35,475 bases of DNA from NCBI RefSeq assembly GCF_010993775.1, contig NZ_WOTO01000081.1:1-35475 (forward strand), read 5' to 3'. Positions 9,801 to 17,765 of this stretch are shown here, piece after piece; positions within the stretch are counted from its first letter, which is position 1, and each line of letters opens with the position of its first letter. The translations under genes and the position numbers were made by a program. The notes below the pieces were generated by a model. That model saw only the letters and a program-made list of their open reading frames with translations, searched no databases and was not told the origin of the DNA. Source of the stretch: Fodinicola feengrottensis (GTDB lineage Bacteria > Actinomycetota > Actinomycetes > Mycobacteriales > HKI-0501).

Positions 9801-10550
9801 CTGGACACCGGGCCGAACGCCCCCACATGGACGGCATGCACCAACTGGTCGACGACCTCGTCGATGCCCAGCTCGGTTGCTGTCCAGCACCAAAACGCCC
9901 TCGTCGGCGGCGGACAGGAAGCTGCTCGTACGCGAGTCCAACTCGTCGCGCGGCGACGCATCGCGCGCTGCTGCTCGCCGCGCGTTGGTGCCGGTCTCGC
10001 CGCCGCGCCGGGCGGCCCGCGCCGCCGCGCTCGCGGTGAGCAGCACCCGTACGTCCGCGTCCGGCGCGACCACGGTGGTGATGTCCCGGCCTTCGATCAC
10101 GATGCCGCCGGTGGCCGCGATCGCGCGCTGCTGGGCGATCATGACGGTCCGCACGCCAGGGACCGAGCTCACCGCGCTGACCGCGCCAGTGACCTGCTCG
10201 GTGCGGATCTGTCGGTCGACCGACTCGCCGTTCAGCCTTACGCCGGGCTGCGCCGGATCAGTACCCATCTGAAGATCCACCCCATAAAGCACAGAGAGGA
10301 CCCCGTCGGTGTCGCTGGGATCCACTCCGGCACGGAGAACGGCCAGCGTGACGGCCCTGTACATGGCACCGGTGTCCAGGTAGCGCGCGCCCAGGGCGGC
10401 GGCCAGCCGGCGCGACACAGTCGACTTACCGGAGCCCGAAGGACCGTCGACCGCGACCACACCGGTGAACGGGACGAAACCTTCGGATGTCGACACGACC
10501 CTATTGTGCCCGTCCACGGGGTGAACCGGCATGACGTGAGTCTCGGTCAT
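9797..10550 (-). CDS. cmk: cytidylate kinase
   Basis: Phosphorylates CMP/dCMP with ATP, about 250 aa. P-loop in VDGPSGSGKSTVSRRLA, the family signature ARYLDTGAMYRAVTLAVL, IEGRDITTVVAPDADV, and the C-terminal ARDASPRDELDSRTSSFLSA block. One frame change near 9884 (CAGCAACCGAG, one extra A) restores the C-terminus TELGIDEVVDQLVHAVHVG and the TGA at 9797. Without it the frame continues into plsC. The start at ATG 10548-10550 (MTETHVMPVHP) is chosen because its ATGA overlaps the aroH stop; it adds about 30 residues before the P-loop, so an internal GTG (VSTSEGFVP) is a possible alternative. Confidence 0.92.
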
Positions 10551-10909
10551 TGTGGCAAATCCCGTCGCAGGGCCGCGGCTCCGCGCAGATAGACGTGATG
10601 CAGCTCGGCTCGCGGTTTCGCCGACTCGATGTGCGCCATCAGCCGCAGCACCCGCGGCATCGACCCGGGCACCGGGATTTCGGTGGTGCACAACAGGGGC
10701 ACGTCGTGGAAGCCGAGCTGCCGTGCCGCGTACGCGGGGAACTCGGCGTCCAGGTCGGTGGTCGCCGTGAAGATCACGCTGATGAGGTCGTCGGTGGTCA
10801 GCTCGTTGCGGCCCATCACCGCTTCGATCAGCTCGGTGGTGCCGTCCAGGATCTGCTGACGCTCGTTGGCGTCCACCTGGATCGCGCCACGCACTGCCCG
10901 TACCGCCAC
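10547..10909 (-). CDS. aroH: chorismate mutase, AroH (trimeric) type
   Basis: 120 aa, the size of Bacillus subtilis AroH. Converts chorismate to prephenate for Phe and Tyr synthesis. Active-site residues of the family line up: Arg7 (AVRGAI), Cys74 and Glu77 in LLCTTEIPVP, Arg89 in RVLRLMAH, Tyr107 and Arg109 in HHVYLRGA. The GTG start at 10909 is preceded by GAGGGAG at 6-7 nt. The stop overlaps the cmk start by ATGA. It sits 31 bp after rluB and probably belongs to the same operon. Confidence 0.93.
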   Translation of the reverse strand: MAVRAVRGAIQVDANERQQILDGTTELIEAVMGRNELTTDDLISVIFTATTDLDAEFPAYAARQLGFHDVPLLCTTEIPVPGSMPRVLRLMAHIESAKPRAELHHVYLRGAAALRRDLPQ

Positions 10910-10940
10910 CTGATCTCCCTCTCCCGTGGAAAAACCCAGC

Positions 10941-11698
10941 CTAAAGATCGACGACCTTGTAAAGCTCGGCGACCTCGCTCGACGTGAGGCGGCGCACCGT
11001 GCCGGGCCGCTGATGGCCGAGCCGGACCGCGCCGTACTGCGTACGGACCAGCCGGCTCACCGGATGCCCGACCTCTTCCAGCAGCCGCCTGACGACGTGT
11101 TTGCGGCCCTCGTGCAGCACGATCTCCAACACCGCCCGGGCGCCGAGCGTGTCGGTGATCCGCACCTTATGGACCTTCACCGGGCCGTCTTCGAGCTCCA
11201 CCCCGGACATCAGTCGGCGTAGCGTGGCCGGCTTCACCGGGCCGGGCACCTCGGCCATATAGGTCTTTTCCACCTCGTACGACGGGTGCGTCAGCCGGTG
11301 CGCGAGCTCACCGTCGTTCATCATCAGCAGCAGGCCCTCGCTGTCGGCGTCCAGCCGGCCGACGTGGAAGAGCCGCCCGGCCGCTCGGCGACGTAGTCGT
11401 ACACCGTCGGGCGGTTCCGGTCGTCGGACATCGTCGACAGCACGCCCCGCGGTTTGTTCAGCGCGAGGTGCACGACCTTGTCGTCCAGCATGACCCGCTT
11501 GTCGTCCACGTGGATGGTGACCTTCTGCGGGTCGACGCGGGAACCGAGCCGGCTGACCACCTTGCCGTCCACCTTCACCCTGCCGTCCGCGATCAGGTCC
11601 TCGCAGGCCCGCCGGGAGCCGACACCGGCCGCGGCCAGCACCTTCTGCAGCCGGTCCCCGCGCTCGTCGGGAACATCAGGCTGTTGCGGAGTCGGCAC
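10941..11698 (-). CDS. rluB: 23S rRNA pseudouridine synthase RluB-type
   Basis: About 252 aa. N-terminal S4 RNA-binding domain (DRLQKVLAAAGVGSRRACED), then the RsuA/RluB catalytic domain with the catalytic Asp in HVGRLDADSEGLLLM and the later block EGRKHVVRRLLEEVGHPV. Expected to make a pseudouridine in 23S rRNA. One frame change near 11377 (CCGGGCGGC, one extra base) joins the two halves as RPGRLFHVGRLD. I favour GTG 11696-11698 (VPTPQQPDVP), with GAGG 6 nt upstream; an ATG at 11710 has no ribosome site. Either start overlaps the scpB 3' end, so translation is coupled. Confidence 0.93.
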
Positions 11699-12525
11699 CA
11701 AACACCTCATCTAAATCGGCCATGTCCGGCAGCAGAGGCGCCAGTGCAGGCAGTTCGTCCAAGCCGTTCAGGCCCAGCTTTTCCAGGAACAGTGGAGTCG
11801 TCACGTAGAGGTGAGCGCCGCTCTCGGGCTCCTCGCCGGCCTCTTGTACCAGCCCACGGGCCACCAGCGTACGCATCACACGCTGTCGACCCCCACACCC
11901 CGGATCGCCGAGATGCGTGACCGGCTGACCGGCTGTTTGTACGCGACGACCGCCAACGTCTCCAGCGCCGCCTGGGTGAGCCGCGCCTGCTGTCCATCGG
12001 TAATGAACCGTTCGACGTACGCGGCGTATTCCTCGCGCGTGTAGAGACGCCAGCCACCGGCGGCCCGACGCAGGTCGAATCCGCGGCCCTGCTCGGTGTA
12101 TTCGGCCGACAGCTCGGTCAGCGCGGCCGCCACCTGCTCGGTGGGGCATTCGACGATCTGCGCCAGGATCAGCTCACTGACCGGCTCGTCGACGACCAGC
12201 AGGACCGCCTCCAGCGCCGACTTCAACGGCGCACCCGGCGCCGACACCATCACCTCGGTGACCTCGCCAGGCTTGGTTGCCGCCTGCTCACCATCCGGCA
12301 GCTCGCCGTCCGCTACGGCAGGCACGTCGTCAACCGCCTCGGCCTCGACGGAGTCAGGTACGTCGTCGACCGCTCGGCTTGGACGAAGTCGGCTACGTCG
12401 TCAACCGGCTCGGCTTGCCCAGTGGGAACTTCGGGCGTACCACCATCCACAGTGGACACTGGTGGCTCGGCGGCCGTTTTGGCGGCGTCCGCTGGATTCC
12501 CGGTCGGTTCCGGTGGCTGGGTCAC
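11676..12525 (-). CDS. scpB: segregation and condensation protein ScpB
   Basis: Kleisin-partner winged-helix protein of the SMC-ScpAB complex, about 283 aa. The core begins at PLKSALEAVLLVVDEPVSEL and contains LTQAALETLAVVAYKQPVSRSRISAIRGVGVDSV, the signature helix block. It ends LPDMADLDEVFGADSATA. An acidic, Val/Asp/Glu-rich N-terminal extension of about 90 residues precedes the core and includes repeated AVDDVPDSVEAE-like units. Frame changes are needed near 12381 (GCCGAGCGGTC, missing G) and near 11880 (GTGTGATG, extra GT). The start GTG 12523-12525 overlaps the scpA stop as GTGA. Confidence 0.93.
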
Positions 12526-13805
12526 GGCTGCTCTTCCTCTGCGGCGAACTCTGTTGCGGACTCTGTTGCTGACTCTGTTGTGGACACGCCGGCCCGCGCG
12601 CCCGGGTTTGCGGTTGGTACGAGCGAATCCTGGTCCGCGGTTGTCTCGGCCATCGGCTCTGGCGCAGCTTGACCTATGGAGGCCGGTACGTCAGGCCCCG
12701 GCTCAGCCGTCGCCTCCGCAACGCCCAGCGCGGCCGTCGCCTCCGCGGAAGACGGCTCAGCTGTCGTCTCCGCAGCGGACTGCTCAGCTGTCCCGTCCGC
12801 GACGCCCGGCTCAGCGACCGATCCCTCGACAGGCAGCTCCGCCACCGTCTCCTCGGCGGGCGTGCCGGCGTACTCTCGTCCACCTCGACGGCGATGTCCT
12901 CGTCGCCGGCGGTCCACCGTACGTGCAGCTCGCCGAGTGCCTGCACCTGGTCGAAGGCGACCGCGCCCTCCCGATAGAGCTCCAGCAGCGCGAGGAACCT
13001 GGCGATCACCTCCAGCGTGGTCTCGCAGTCCGAGCACAGGTTCCGGAAGGTCGAGCTGCCGACCCGGCGGAGCCGGTCGGACACGATCGCGGCGTGCTCG
13101 CGGACGCTGACCCGCTGGGAGTGGATGTGCTCGGTCGACACCATCGGCGTCGGTTTCGGGGTGAGAGCTTTGGCCGCCAGCAGCGCGAACGCCTCCGGTC
13201 CGATCGCCAGCAGCACCTCCGGCATCATCTCGGCGAACCGCGGTTCCAGCTTCACCGCCCCGGCCCCACCGCCGGTGGCCGGCCGCCTCCAGCCGGCCGA
13301 ACAGCGCAGCGACCTCCTTGTACGCCTTGTACTGCAGCAATCGCGCGAAAAGCAGGTCCCGCGCCTCCAACAGCGCGAGGTCCTCCTCGTCCTCGACCTC
13401 GGCGGCCGGCAGCAGCCGGGCCGCCTTCAGGTCCAGCAGAGTCGCCGCGATCACCAGAAACTCGGTGGCTTCCTCCAGCTCCCAGGCCGTACCCAGCGCC
13501 CGGATGTGCGCGATGAACTCGTCGGTGACCCGGGACAGCGCCACCTCTGTCACGTCCATCTGATGCTTGCCGATCAGCTGGAGCAGCAAGTCGAACGGAC
13601 CGGTGAAGTTGTCCAGGTGGACCTGGAAACCGCCGCCCTCAGTGTCGCCGGAGCCATCGGCCGTACCCGCCTCGGACGCGTCCACCGAAGCCGCACTTGC
13701 CTCAACGGCATCCGACTCAGCGCTCGCCTCGGCGGCCTCCGCCGGGTGCCCGGCAGCGGCCGCGGCGGTGGCGGCGAGCTCGGCGCCCGGTACTGAGCTG
13801 GACAT
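12522..13805 (-). CDS. scpA: segregation and condensation protein ScpA with long low-complexity tail
   Basis: Kleisin subunit of the SMC-ScpAB condensin. Core landmarks: FQVHLDNFTGPFDLLLQLI, MDVTEVALSRVTDEFI, EATEFLVIAATLLDLKAARLLP, and the C-terminal winged helix around SDCETTLEVIARFLALLELY. The core is flanked by an Ala/Ser/Glu-rich N-terminus (about 60 aa) and an unusual tail of about 110 residues, Ala/Thr/Glu/Pro-rich with degenerate AETTAEP and ATESATE units, to a total near 427 aa against about 260-290 normally. Frame changes are needed near 13262-13272 (G-rich) and near 12877-12885; the second joins VEVDE to YAGTPAEETVAELP. First gene of the operon; divergent from the acyltransferase gene at 13967. 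Confidence 0.9.
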   Translation of the reverse strand: MSSSVPGAELAATAAAAAGHPAEAAEASAESDAVEASAASVDASEAGTADGSGDTEGGGFQVHLDNFTGPFDLLLQLIGKHQMDVTEVALSRVTDEFIAHIRALGTAWELEEATEFLVIAATLLDLKAARLLPAAEVEDEEDLALLEARDLLFARLLQYKAYKEVAALFGRLEAAGHRRWGRGGEAGTAVRRDDAGGAAGDRTGGVRAAGGQSSHPETDADGVDRAHPLPAGQRPRARRDRVRPAPPGRQLDLPEPVLGLRDHAGGDRQVPRAAGALSGGRGRLRPGAGTRRAARTVDRRRRGHRRRGGREYAGTPAEETVAELPVEGSVAEPGVADGTAEQSAAETTAEPSSAEATAALGVAEATAEPGPDVPASIGQAAPEPMAETTADQDSLVPTANPGARAGVSTTESATESATEFAAEEEQP

Positions 13806-13966
13806 TCCTACGACGGTAGCGCAGCGTGCGCCAAGCGCAGCGGAACACTCCCCCGCTCGGGACGCCAGTCGGTCCGGACCGCAAATGTGTTGCTCACTTC
13901 ACCACCCATCACACCCGTCCCGCGCTGTACGGTCGTCATGCCGCCGCGACGACTTGGGAGGATCCC

Positions 13967-14667
13967 CTGCGCATCACCGACCTCGTGTTCCCGGCTCTGC
14001 GCTACAGCCTGGGCACCGGGATGCGTGCTGCGTTCCGGCCACAGGTGCAGGGCAAGGAGAACATCCCGACCACCGGTGCGGCGATCATCGCCAGCAACCA
14101 TCTCGCCTTCCTCGACTCCTTCTTCCTGCCGCTGGTTTCGCCGCGAGCGATCCACTTCCTGGCCAAGGCGGAGTATTTCAACGGCAAAGGCATCAAAGGA
14201 CGGGCGATGGCCGGCTTCTTCACCGGTGTCGGTGCGATTCCGGTGGACCGAGCCGGCGGCCGGGCCGCGATCGCCGCGCTGAACGCCGGCCTGGACGTAC
14301 TCAAGGACGGCGAACTCTTCGGCATCTACCCCGAGGGCACCCGGTCACCGGACGGTCGGCTCTACAAAGGACGGACGGCGGCGTCGCGCATCTCGCGTTG
14401 CAGACCGGCGTACCAGTCATCCCCGCCTGTGTCGTGGACACGAACAAAGTCCAGCCAGACAAGGACAAACCGCTCCGGCTGCGGCCGGTGAAGGTCACCA
14501 TCAAATTCGGTGAACCGCTGGACTTCAGCAAATACCAGGACATGCCGTCCAACCGCCACGTCATCCGCGCCATCACCGACGAAGTCGTCGACGCGATCCG
14601 AGCCCTCTCCGGCCAGGAATACGTCGACCGCTACGCGTCCACCCCGGCGCCCCTCACCAAGAAGTAG
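13967..14667 (+). CDS. lysophospholipid acyltransferase family protein (second PlsC-like)
   Basis: About 233 aa PlsC-family acyltransferase. HX4D motif as NHLAFLDS, substrate motif as YPEGTRSPDGR, third block as TGVPVIPACVVDTN. One frame change near 14370-14380 (GGACGGACGGCGGCG) joins GRT to GVAHLALQTGVPVIP. The start is uncertain: no ATG or GTG fits, but GGGAGG lies 5 nt before CTG 13967-13969, and a start there gives the usual ~20 residues before FRPQVQGKENIP. An ATG at 14021 would cut the first helix. It stands alone on the plus strand, divergent from scpA, and interrupts the parA-scpA neighbourhood conserved in other actinobacteria. Confidence 0.87.
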
Positions 14668-14788
14668 CCCATTGGCCGCGGTGCCTCAGTGACAGCAAAA
14701 CCGTTCAACTGGACGCCGAGTGATGCGCTTTCTGTGGCACTCGCCGAACGCCACACTCTTGGTGCCACTGGGCAACCCCATGTCTCAT

Positions 14789-14817
14789 CGAGTGCGGGAC
14801 ATTGTGCCGCACTCAAC
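14789..14817. repeat. 29-nt palindromic repeat, copy 1
   Basis: Begins CGAGTGCGGGAC and ends GCCGCACTCAAC; GAGTGCGG (14790-14797) pairs with CCGCACTC (14807-14814). It aligns end to end without gaps with the copies at 24869 and 24900. Confidence 0.7.
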
Positions 14818-14943
14818 GACCAGGACCAGCTTCCAAGATCAACACCAGCCAGCAACGAGCCACTCCAGCACGTACAGCCCCAACAGCCCCAGAAACCTCA
14901 AGAAACGCAAAAAAAAATCGTCTACGCGCGTCCTCAAACCCAC

Positions 14944-14966
14944 CCCCCACCCGATCTGGGTGGGGG
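14944..14966. terminator. GC hairpin between convergent genes
   Basis: CCCCCACCC pairs exactly with GGGTGGGGG across loop GATCT. On the minus strand a T9 tract follows about 25 nt later. Probably ends transcription from either side; no T run follows directly, so the call is moderate. Confidence 0.5.
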
Positions 14967-15041
14967 CCAATTTATACAGGGGGGGTACGACAGTTTCGCG
15001 CCGTAGCGGGTATCGGTGGAAACCAGGGCTGGCGCGTCGCG

Positions 15042-15085
15042 GCCAAAGCAGAGCAGCCAAAAGCAGAGCAGCCAAAGTAGAGCTG
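15042..15085. repeat. three tandem copies of a 14-15-nt unit
   Basis: GCCAAAGCAGAGCA, GCCAAAAGCAGAGCA and GCCAAAGTAGAGCT follow one another, ending 28 bp beyond the 3' end of the parA partner gene. They do not fit any gene reading frame I support. Confidence 0.7.
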
Positions 15086-15112
15086 CGAAGCAGGACACGG
15101 AGCGTGGAGAGG

Positions 15113-15463
15113 TCAGTCCTCGTTGAGGAGGCGTTGGACGAGCGGTGAGTCGTCGCCGAACTCGTCCAGCGAGGTCAGCGCCAGCGCGATGGCGTGTCGT
15201 ACGATCCGACCGCGATCGACGGCGAGGCCGTGCTCTCGGCGCAGCGTCAGCCGGGCCGACTCCAGCGCGAGCAGTTCCTCCGCTGACACGTACACGGTGA
15301 TCTTCTCGTCGTGCCGTTCCCGGCCAGTGCCGCGGCGGGCTTGCCGCCGGGTCGGCAACGGCGAGACGTTGTCGGGTTTCTCGTCGGAATCGGGGAAAGC
15401 CGGCCGCTGCTGCGTGCTGCGGAACAGCTCCGCGGCGCCGGGCAGGCTGGCCCGGCGGCTCAT
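15113..15463 (-). CDS. small protein translationally coupled to ParA (possible DNA-binding partner)
   Basis: 116 aa. The first half is disordered and charged (RRQARRGTGRERHDEK); the second half, KITVYVSAEELLALESARLT followed by RGRIVRHAIALALTSL, has the strand-helix-helix pattern of ribbon-helix-helix or ParB-like centromere-binding small proteins. It ends FGDDSPLVQRLLNED. Its ATG overlaps the parA stop (ATGA), so it is made with ParA. A small gene downstream of parA is conserved in actinobacteria at this locus. DNA binding is inferred from the secondary-structure pattern only. Confidence 0.85.
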   Translation of the reverse strand: MSRRASLPGAAELFRSTQQRPAFPDSDEKPDNVSPLPTRRQARRGTGRERHDEKITVYVSAEELLALESARLTLRREHGLAVDRGRIVRHAIALALTSLDEFGDDSPLVQRLLNED

Positions 15464-16395
15464 CGGGCGATCACTTCGCGGGCTAAAGCACGGTATGCCC
15501 GTGCCCCCGTGGAACTTGGTGCGAACGAGGTGATCGGCTCGCCCGCCACCGTGGTCTCCGGGAACCGCACTGTTCGCGAGATCACTGTGTCGTACACCTT
15601 CTCTCCAAATGCTTCTACCACCCGACCCAGCACCTGGCGCGCGTGCACTGTCCGCGCGTCATACATGGTCGCCAGGATTCCGTCCAGTTCGAGCGCCGGG
15701 TTCAGCCGGTCCTTGACCTTCTCGATGGTGTCGATCAGCAGTGCGACCCCGCGCAGGCTGAAGAACTCGCATTCCAGCGGGATCAGCACGCCGTGCGCCG
15801 CGGTCAGCGCGTTGATCGTGAGCAGACCGAGCGAAGGCTGGCAGTCGATGAGGATGTAGTCGTAGTCCTCGACGGCCGACCGCAGCACCCGCGCGAGCGT
15901 CATCTCCCGGGCGACCTCGCCGACCAGCTGTACCTCGCCGGCCGACAGGTCGATGTTGCTAGGCACCAGGTCCAGACCGTCCACACTGGTCTTGACCTTC
16001 ACGTCGTCGAGGCTGACCTCGCGCTGCATCAGCAGGTTGTAGACGGTCAGCTCCATGTCGTGGGTGCTGACACCGAGCCCGACCGACAGGGCGCCCTGCG
16101 GGTCGAAGTCGACCAGCAGCACCTTGCGGCCGTACTCGGCCAGCGCGGCGCCCATGTTGATGGTCGTCGTGGTTTTGCCGACGCCACCCTTCTGGTTGCA
16201 CAGCGCGATGATCCGGGCAGGACCGTGCCGTACGAGCGGCGGCGGCTCCGGGATCACCCGGACCGGCCGACCGGTCGGACCCACCTTGGCGTTGCGCCCA
16301 TACAGCGGCTGTTCGGTCTCGGGTGAGTCCGACGCATCCGGCCGCTGCGGAGGCTCCATCCCCATCGATGGATCTGGGAAAGCATGTCTTGACAT
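15460..16395 (-). CDS. parA: ParA/Soj-type ATPase
   Basis: Intact 311-aa ATPase of the ParA/MinD superfamily, counterpart of M. tuberculosis Rv1708, an orphan ParA beside scpAB rather than the oriC-linked one. After a ~60-residue proline-rich leader it has the deviant Walker A NQKGGVGKTTTTINMG, then LLVDFDPQGALSVGLG (A' motif) and YDYILIDCQPSLGLLT (Walker B). Probably contributes to chromosome segregation or positioning together with the small downstream partner. The start ATG lies inside the 14-bp palindrome 16383-16396. A good promoter candidate lies 190 bp upstream. Confidence 0.93.
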   Translation of the reverse strand: MSRHAFPDPSMGMEPPQRPDASDSPETEQPLYGRNAKVGPTGRPVRVIPEPPPLVRHGPARIIALCNQKGGVGKTTTTINMGAALAEYGRKVLLVDFDPQGALSVGLGVSTHDMELTVYNLLMQREVSLDDVKVKTSVDGLDLVPSNIDLSAGEVQLVGEVAREMTLARVLRSAVEDYDYILIDCQPSLGLLTINALTAAHGVLIPLECEFFSLRGVALLIDTIEKVKDRLNPALELDGILATMYDARTVHARQVLGRVVEAFGEKVYDTVISRTVRFPETTVAGEPITSFAPSSTGARAYRALAREVIAR

Positions 16396-16396
16396 G
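16383..16396. promoter_or_regulatory. palindrome over the parA start codon
   Basis: CATGTC-TT-GACATG covers the parA ATG. A related CGACATGTCG lies at 16476-16485 in the leader. Possible operator or RNA hairpin sequestering the start; could also be coincidence. Confidence 0.3.
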
Positions 16397-16588
16397 ACCC
16401 GCCGTCCTTCACAAGACGCGTCCCGTTAAGGCCTACATTCTGGCGTTCACCGCGACGAAGTCGGGGGAAGTGCGGCGACATGTCGACTCTAAGGCCGCCA
16501 GCACCGCCGGCCGGGGATGGCTCGCGGCGTGTCGGGAACGGCCTTCGAACATGTGGACGGACAATCGGACGTCGGGTCGTAAACAGGC

Positions 16589-16617
16589 CATTTATCACGA
16601 AAAACTGTGACAGACAA
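16589..16617 (-). promoter_or_regulatory. candidate promoter for parA
   Basis: Minus strand: -35 TTGTCT (16612-16617), 17-bp spacer, -10 TAAATG (16589-16594), in an unusually AT-rich patch just after the xerD stop. It would give a leader of about 190 nt before the parA ATG. The rest of 16396-16588 holds no gene I can support. Confidence 0.45.
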
Positions 16618-16622
16618 CCTCG

Positions 16623-17599
16623 TTAATCCCGCGCTCTGGGATGGGCTGTGGCATACACCTCACGCAATCTGTCCACCGTTATCAAGGTGTAGACCTGCGT
16701 TGTCGTCACCGACGCGTGTCCCAACAGCTCCTGCACCACTCGTACGTCCGCGCCGCCGTCCAGCAGGTGGGTGGCGAACGAGTGCCGGAGGGTGTGCGGC
16801 GACACCGGTACGTCCAGCTGCGCCTTCTGGGCGGCCGCCCGCAGGATCGTCCACGCGCTCTGCCGGGACAGCGGCCCGCCGCGCCCGTTCAGGAAAAGCT
16901 TGGGGGGTGCCGCGGCCGGCCTGCGCGAGGGCGGGCCGCGCTCGTACGAGGTAGTCGTCGACGGCCCGCAGCGCATACGACCCGACCGGCACGATCCGCG
17001 TCTTGCCGCCCTTGCCATGCAACACCACCGACCCGCTGCGCGGCTGCCCCTGCGTCGCCGGCTCCACCACCAGGTCATCGATCGCGAGCCCCACCGCCTC
17101 GGAAATCCGCGCGCCGGTCCCGTACAAGACCTCCAGCAGCGCTCGATCCCGGATCGACCGCGGATGATCGCCACTGCTGGAAGCCGCGAGCAGCAGCTCC
17201 ACATCGGACAGCGGGATCGCCTTGGGCAGCCGCCGCGGCGGCGCCGGCGGGTGTACGTCCCGGGCCGGATCGTCGGCGGTCAGACCCTCCCGATGCGCGA
17301 ACCGATGCAGTCCCCGCACCGCGATCACCGCCCGCGCGCCGCCGACGCCGACGACAGCGGCTGATGCTCTTCGTCGTCGCCTTCCCGGAGCTGGGCCAGG
17401 AACTCGCTGACATGCCCGCCACTGACGTCCGCCAGCGACGAGACCCCCCCGCCGCTTCCAGGGCTTGGAGGTAGCGGCCGAGATCGCGCCGGTACGAACT
17501 GAGGGTGTTCGCGGCGAGGCCCCGCTCGACCGCCAGATGGTCGAGATAGCCGCGCACGGCCCGCTCGGCGTCCGTGACCGCCGCCGCCGCTGGGGTCAT
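16623..17599 (-). CDS. xerD: site-specific tyrosine recombinase XerD
   Basis: Chromosome dimer resolution recombinase acting at dif with XerC, about 325 aa. N-terminal core-binding domain VRGYLDHLAVERGLAANTLS and PLSSASAARAVIAVRGLHRF; catalytic residues Arg in GTGARISEAVGL, Lys in GKGGKTRIV, His-x-x-Arg in HTLRHSFATHLL, His in LLGHASVTTTQ, Tyr in QVYTLI. Three frame changes are needed: C7 run 17444-17450, the CG run near 17325-17335, and the 6-base run at 16903-16908. The start ATG 17597-17599 has GGAGGGG upstream. The motif content is complete, so I take it as functional. Confidence 0.92.
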
Positions 17600-17765
17600 G
17601 CCACCCCTCCGACTCCTGATGTCCCCCGACCTGACCGGCAGCATAGCGACCCGGTACGACTCTCCCCGTACGCCCGACAAAACGAGGCCCATCTCCGCGC
17701 TTGAACACCCAACTTCTGGGCATAGGGTGATCTCCGATCCAGTCAACTGCCCAGAGGAGGCCGCG

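Larger units (their letters stand above)
14668..15112. other. 445-bp intergenic region between convergent genes
   Basis: No convincing gene here. It holds one copy of a 29-nt palindromic repeat (14789-14817), an A9 run near 14921, a GC hairpin (14944-14966) and three tandem copies of a 14-15-nt repeat (15042-15085). It separates the plus-strand acyltransferase gene from the minus-strand parA partner gene, whose transcripts converge here. Confidence 0.7.

Noticed and set aside
9129..10691. Apparent 520-aa fusion of cytidylate kinase and PlsC
   Set aside because: The cmk C-terminus continues in another frame after 9884 to a TGA that overlaps a plsC GTG; the fusion comes from a single-base shift.
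15042..15085. Short tandem repeats considered as a CRISPR or iteron array
   Set aside because: Only three adjacent 14-15-nt units without spacers and no cas or rep gene nearby.
16396..16622. parS-like ParB site upstream of parA
   Set aside because: No match to the bacterial parS palindrome was seen; only GACATG-type palindromes are present.
16623..17599. Reading xerD as a phage integrase remnant because of its breaks
   Set aside because: All catalytic residues are present in order, breaks are in homopolymers or a CG run, and the position beside parA and scpAB matches chromosomal xerD.
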